Shown here in pieces: positions 20,747 to 22,909 of a DNA stretch of 22,909 nucleotides. This stretch comes from Phycisphaerales bacterium (GTDB lineage: Bacteria; Planctomycetota; Phycisphaerae; Tepidisphaerales; Tepidisphaeraceae), in contig JAQGHP010000361.1 in the NCBI GenBank assembly GCA_028288775.1, positions 1-22,909 of the forward strand, read 5' to 3'. The translations under genes and the position numbers were made by a program. Under the pieces are notes generated by a model. That model was given only the letters and a program-made list of their open reading frames with translations, made no database searches and was not told the origin of the DNA. Positions within the stretch are counted from its first letter, which is position 1, and each line of letters begins with the position of its first letter.

Positions 20747-22159
20747 CTACACGCCGAGCTTCTGCTTCCACTCTGCCAGCCGCTGGACGTACGGCTGCCC
20801 CCCCGCCGCACCGGGGCTGCGATAGCGCTTTACCACGTTTCGCGATCCGAGCGCCTCGTACACGTCCGGACCAATGCCCGCGACGTTCGCCCCAACCGAC
20901 TTCGCGGTCTCCACGAAGTCGGCGACGGAAAGCTGCGCCAGCGCCGACTTTTTTTCCGCCTCGCAACGGGCGACGAGGGTGCCGACGATTTTGTGGGCGG
21001 TGCGGAACGCGATTCCCTTCGTCACGAAATACTCGGCGAGGCTGGTGGCGTCGAGGAAGCCGCGTTCGAGCGTCGGCTCGATGTTTTCGCGGACGTAGTT
21101 GGTTGAATTGACGATGGCCGCGGCCATGGTCACGCAGGCGCTGACCGTGTCGTACGCGCGGAAGAGGACGCGCTTGTCCTCCTGGAGGTCGCGGTTGTAG
21201 CCGATGGGCAGGCCCTTGCAGATCGTCAGCAGGGAGACGAGGTCGCCGTAGACGGTGCCGCAGCGGCCGCGGATGAGCTCGAGCATGTCCGGGTTGCGCT
21301 TCTGCGGCATCATCGACGAGCCGGTCGTGTACCGATCGGCGGTCTTGATGAACGAGAATTCAGTCGAGGAATAAATGACCCACTGCTCGGCCCACCGCGA
21401 CAGGTGCATCGCGGCCATCGCCAGCGAGAACAAAAACTCCAGCGCCTGATCGCGGCTGGCGGTCTGCTCGATACTGCTCAGCGGCGGCTGCTCGTAGCCG
21501 AGCAACTGCGCGGTGATCCCGGAATCAATCGGCAGCGACGACCCTGCGATCGCCCCGCTCCCCAGTGGGATGTCGTGGGTGCCTGTGAACTGGAACGCGG
21601 TGGCGCACCGGTCGGCGTCCCTCGAGAACATCGTGCACCACGCCAGGCATTCGGCCCCGGCGAGGATCGGCTGGGCTCGCTGCAGGTGCGTGTAGGAGGG
21701 CATGACGATGTCGCCGCTGCGCTGGGCGAGGGCGACGTATGCCCGGCAGAGATCGCGGAGCTTTTTGCCGATCTCGATCGCGTTGTCGTGGACCCAAAGC
21801 GACAGATCGAGCGCGACCTGGTCATTGCGGCTGCGGGCGGTGTGGAGCTTGCGGCCGGGGTCGCCGATCCGCTTGATCAGGGCGTCCTCCACCACCATGT
21901 GAATGTCTTCCAGGCTCTCATCGAAAACGAAATTGCCCGCTTCAATGTCTCGCTGGATGGAATGAAGGCCGCCGACGATCGCCTCGCGCTCGGCGTCTGT
22001 AATGAGTCCTACTTTAGCGAGCATCGTCGCGTGGGCGATGCTGCCGGCGATATCGTGCTTGTAGAGCCGGCGGTCGTAGGAGATTGATTCGACGAACGAT
22101 TGGGCCAGCGCATCGGTCGCCTCGCCGATCCGCGCCTGCCAGGATTTGAGTTCAGCCAT
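20747..22159 (-). CDS. argH: Argininosuccinate lyase
   Basis: A 470-aa fumarase/aspartase superfamily enzyme that splits argininosuccinate into arginine and fumarate, the last step of arginine synthesis. Key motifs are HTARSRNDQVALDLSLW, MPSYTHLQRAQPI (catalytic His), and the flexible signature loop GSSMMPQKRNPD with the catalytic Ser, followed by GLPIGYNRDLQEDK. The C-terminal helices (GSRNVVKRYRSPGAAGGQP) are also typical. Length is normal (E. coli 457 aa). No argG is adjacent. On the minus strand a TACAAT hexamer (22174-22169) ends about 9 nt before the ATG, so the mRNA could be leaderless. No Shine-Dalgarno is seen. Confidence 0.97.
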   Translation of the reverse strand: MAELKSWQARIGEATDALAQSFVESISYDRRLYKHDIAGSIAHATMLAKVGLITDAEREAIVGGLHSIQRDIEAGNFVFDESLEDIHMVVEDALIKRIGDPGRKLHTARSRNDQVALDLSLWVHDNAIEIGKKLRDLCRAYVALAQRSGDIVMPSYTHLQRAQPILAGAECLAWCTMFSRDADRCATAFQFTGTHDIPLGSGAIAGSSLPIDSGITAQLLGYEQPPLSSIEQTASRDQALEFLFSLAMAAMHLSRWAEQWVIYSSTEFSFIKTADRYTTGSSMMPQKRNPDMLELIRGRCGTVYGDLVSLLTICKGLPIGYNRDLQEDKRVLFRAYDTVSACVTMAAAIVNSTNYVRENIEPTLERGFLDATSLAEYFVTKGIAFRTAHKIVGTLVARCEAEKKSALAQLSVADFVETAKSVGANVAGIGPDVYEALGSRNVVKRYRSPGAAGGQPYVQRLAEWKQKLGV

Positions 22160-22187
22160 AGGGCGGACATTGTAAGGAGGGATGGGG

Positions 22188-22328
22188 AAGTAAAAAGTGA
22201 AAGGTAAAAAGTAAAAAGTGGGCGGCCGTGGCTATCAAGATGCGGGAAATCCGGTTTATGCAGGTCGTGCAGGGGGCTGCCTGCCTACCTTTGCCTTTCG
22301 ACTTTTTACTTTTTACATTTTACTTCTC
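22188..22328. repeat. Heptamer-built inverted repeat D
   Basis: The left arm (about 22188-22220) is built from AGTAAAA-type units. The right arm (22301-22328) has four 7-nt units, ACTTTTT, ACTTTTT, ACATTTT, ACTTCTC. The arms pair imperfectly because a few bases are inserted (AGTGAAAGG). The spacer of about 80 nt is GC-rich. It starts 28 nt upstream of the argH start codon. Confidence 0.7.
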
Positions 22329-22330
22329 AG

Positions 22331-22378
22331 CCCTCCGGGGGCCGCAGCCGCCCCCCCGACGGCTGGGCCACCGGAGGG
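22331..22378. repeat. GC-rich 48-nt hairpin
   Basis: CCCTCCGG pairs with CCGGAGGG (8 bp), then GGCC with GGCC (4 bp) and AGCCG with CGGCT (5 bp). Single or two-base interior mismatches separate the stems and a 9-nt C-rich loop closes the fold. It directly follows the right arm of repeat D. Confidence 0.6.
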
Positions 22379-22425
22379 CGCTGGCCACGGCAGGCCATGA
22401 TGGTTGTTTTGTATTTGTCCGCAAT

Positions 22426-22441
22426 TCACCTAAATAGGTGA
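22426..22441. promoter_or_regulatory. 16-bp palindrome, candidate operator
   Basis: TCACCTA (22426-22432) and TAGGTGA (22435-22441) are perfect mirror arms with AA between. A further half-site, ATACCTCA, follows at once, so AGGT/ACCT can form a second overlapping dyad. It lies about 80 bp upstream of the LuxR-HTH gene start and suits a dimeric regulator. Confidence 0.5.
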
Positions 22442-22521
22442 TATACCTCATTACAAGCCGTTGCTTGACGCCAGAGACGGTGGTGAAATGGGTGCAGTGA
22501 GGGGTTCAGGGAGGATGGTTC

Positions 22522-22909
22522 ATGTCCGAGTTGAATGGTTCGGATCGTGCGCCGACTCGCATGGGGAACGTGGGGGCGATGGTGCGCGTGATGCGCAGCC
22601 TCGACGCGGCGCCGATCAATGGCGATGCGAAAGTCGATGCGGCCAAGGCCAAGCGCAAACTCGTCGCGGATCTTTGCAAGCTGCTGGGGGAGCAAATGGG
22701 GGGAAAGCCGGTTTCACGTGCCGTCGAACCCCTACCCGTCGCGATCGATTCCGCCACCGTCTCTAATGGAATGGACGCCAGACTTCCGCCGCGGATGCAG
22801 CAGACGTTGCGACGGCTCCTCGCGGGCGACGCCGAGAAGGAAATCGCCCGGCGACTGGGCGTCAGCAAGCACACCGTGCACGTCTATGTGAAAGCCCTCT
22901 ACCGCAAAT
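22522..22909 (+). CDS. LuxR-type HTH regulator, 3' end cut off
   Basis: The frame starts at ATG 22522 (GGGAGG at 22509-22514, 7-nt spacing) and stays open to the window edge, giving at least 129 residues. Residues 1-85 form no recognised sensor domain. They include MGNVGAMVRVMRSLDA and a basic/hydrophobic helix (KAKRKLVADLCKLLGEQMG). From about residue 94 the sequence LPPRMQQTLRRLLAGDAEKE, IARRLGVSKHTVHVYVKALY is a GerE/LuxR helix-turn-helix, with recognition helix VSKHTVHVYVKALY. The C-terminal residues are missing because the window ends. It has no receiver domain in the visible part, so it is probably not a classical response regulator. Confidence 0.82.
   Translation, partial: MSELNGSDRAPTRMGNVGAMVRVMRSLDAAPINGDAKVDAAKAKRKLVADLCKLLGEQMGGKPVSRAVEPLPVAIDSATVSNGMDARLPPRMQQTLRRLLAGDAEKEIARRLGVSKHTVHVYVKALYRK

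Larger units (their letters stand above)
22160..22521. other. Divergent gap with repeats and dyads, no gene seen
   Basis: This gap separates argH (minus) and the LuxR-HTH gene (plus). It contains a heptamer-built inverted repeat (22188-22328), a GC-rich hairpin (22331-22378) and a palindrome (22426-22441), each listed separately. No coding region is supported. Confidence 0.55.

Noticed and set aside
20527..20811. Minus-strand frame between AAA gene and argH (contains RSWVDGFPANDAAALVQAV)
   Set aside because: It looked like a remnant of a gene, but it runs through hairpin repeats and overlaps both flanking genes, and no family was recognised.

Overview
The window is about 22.9 kb of GC-rich bacterial chromosome. 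Genes lie on both strands and gaps carry many palindromic repeats. The gene set suggests a planctomycete, probably of the Phycisphaerae side: a G8/beta-helix exported protein, a GH10-like protein, a lipoprotein with a HEAT-like segment, an RsbW/STAS pair beside an mlaEFD-type lipid transport locus, a DUF1361 protein and a LuxR-type HTH regulator. The taxonomy is inferred from gene content and style; there is no rRNA or other marker here. I saw no tRNA, rRNA, CRISPR array, prophage or intact insertion sequence.

Layout. 1-248 is AT-richer leader DNA with a 28-bp dyad. Then come a B12-binding-like protein that lacks the cobalamin-ligand histidine (249-1139), a gap with two strong hairpins, a 3D-domain wall protein (1526-2167), a glucose-1-dehydrogenase-like SDR (2189-2956), a gap holding a ~240-bp palindromic element, a GH10-like protein lacking both catalytic glutamates (3453-4961), a ComEA-like HhH protein (4997-5410), a possible toxin-antitoxin pair (5454-6102), uvrB (6219-8291) and nadC (8363-9262). 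A small lipoprotein follows (9359-9691). Next is a co-oriented block: RsbW-like kinase (9769-10191), STAS protein (10368-10724), mlaE, mlaF and mlaD (10853-13787). After a second palindromic element comes a 777-aa G8/beta-helix protein (14187-16520). Facing it on the minus strand is a two-gene operon with a 4-bp overlap (17801-16618), divergent from a DUF1361 membrane protein (17990-18733). A parvulin-type prolyl isomerase (minus, 19753-18761) diverges from an AAA_28-type NTPase (19950-20561), which converges with argH (minus, 22159-20747). The window ends inside a LuxR-HTH regulator gene starting at 22522.

How the genes fit together. Most are unrelated housekeeping or planctomycete-specific genes. 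The coherent system is 9769-13787: an anti-sigma-type kinase and a phosphorylatable STAS protein beside an MCE/ABC phospholipid transporter. In E. coli the STAS protein MlaB binds the ATPase MlaF, so this layout suggests that a partner-switching kinase may control the lipid transporter. This is inference.

The most unusual DNA-level signal is a class of intergenic inverted repeats built from 7- or 8-nt tandem units. There are four, each with a different unit sequence. Three end 5-12 nt before the start codons of rsbW-like, mlaE and mlaF, where no Shine-Dalgarno sequence is seen; the fourth lies just upstream of argH.
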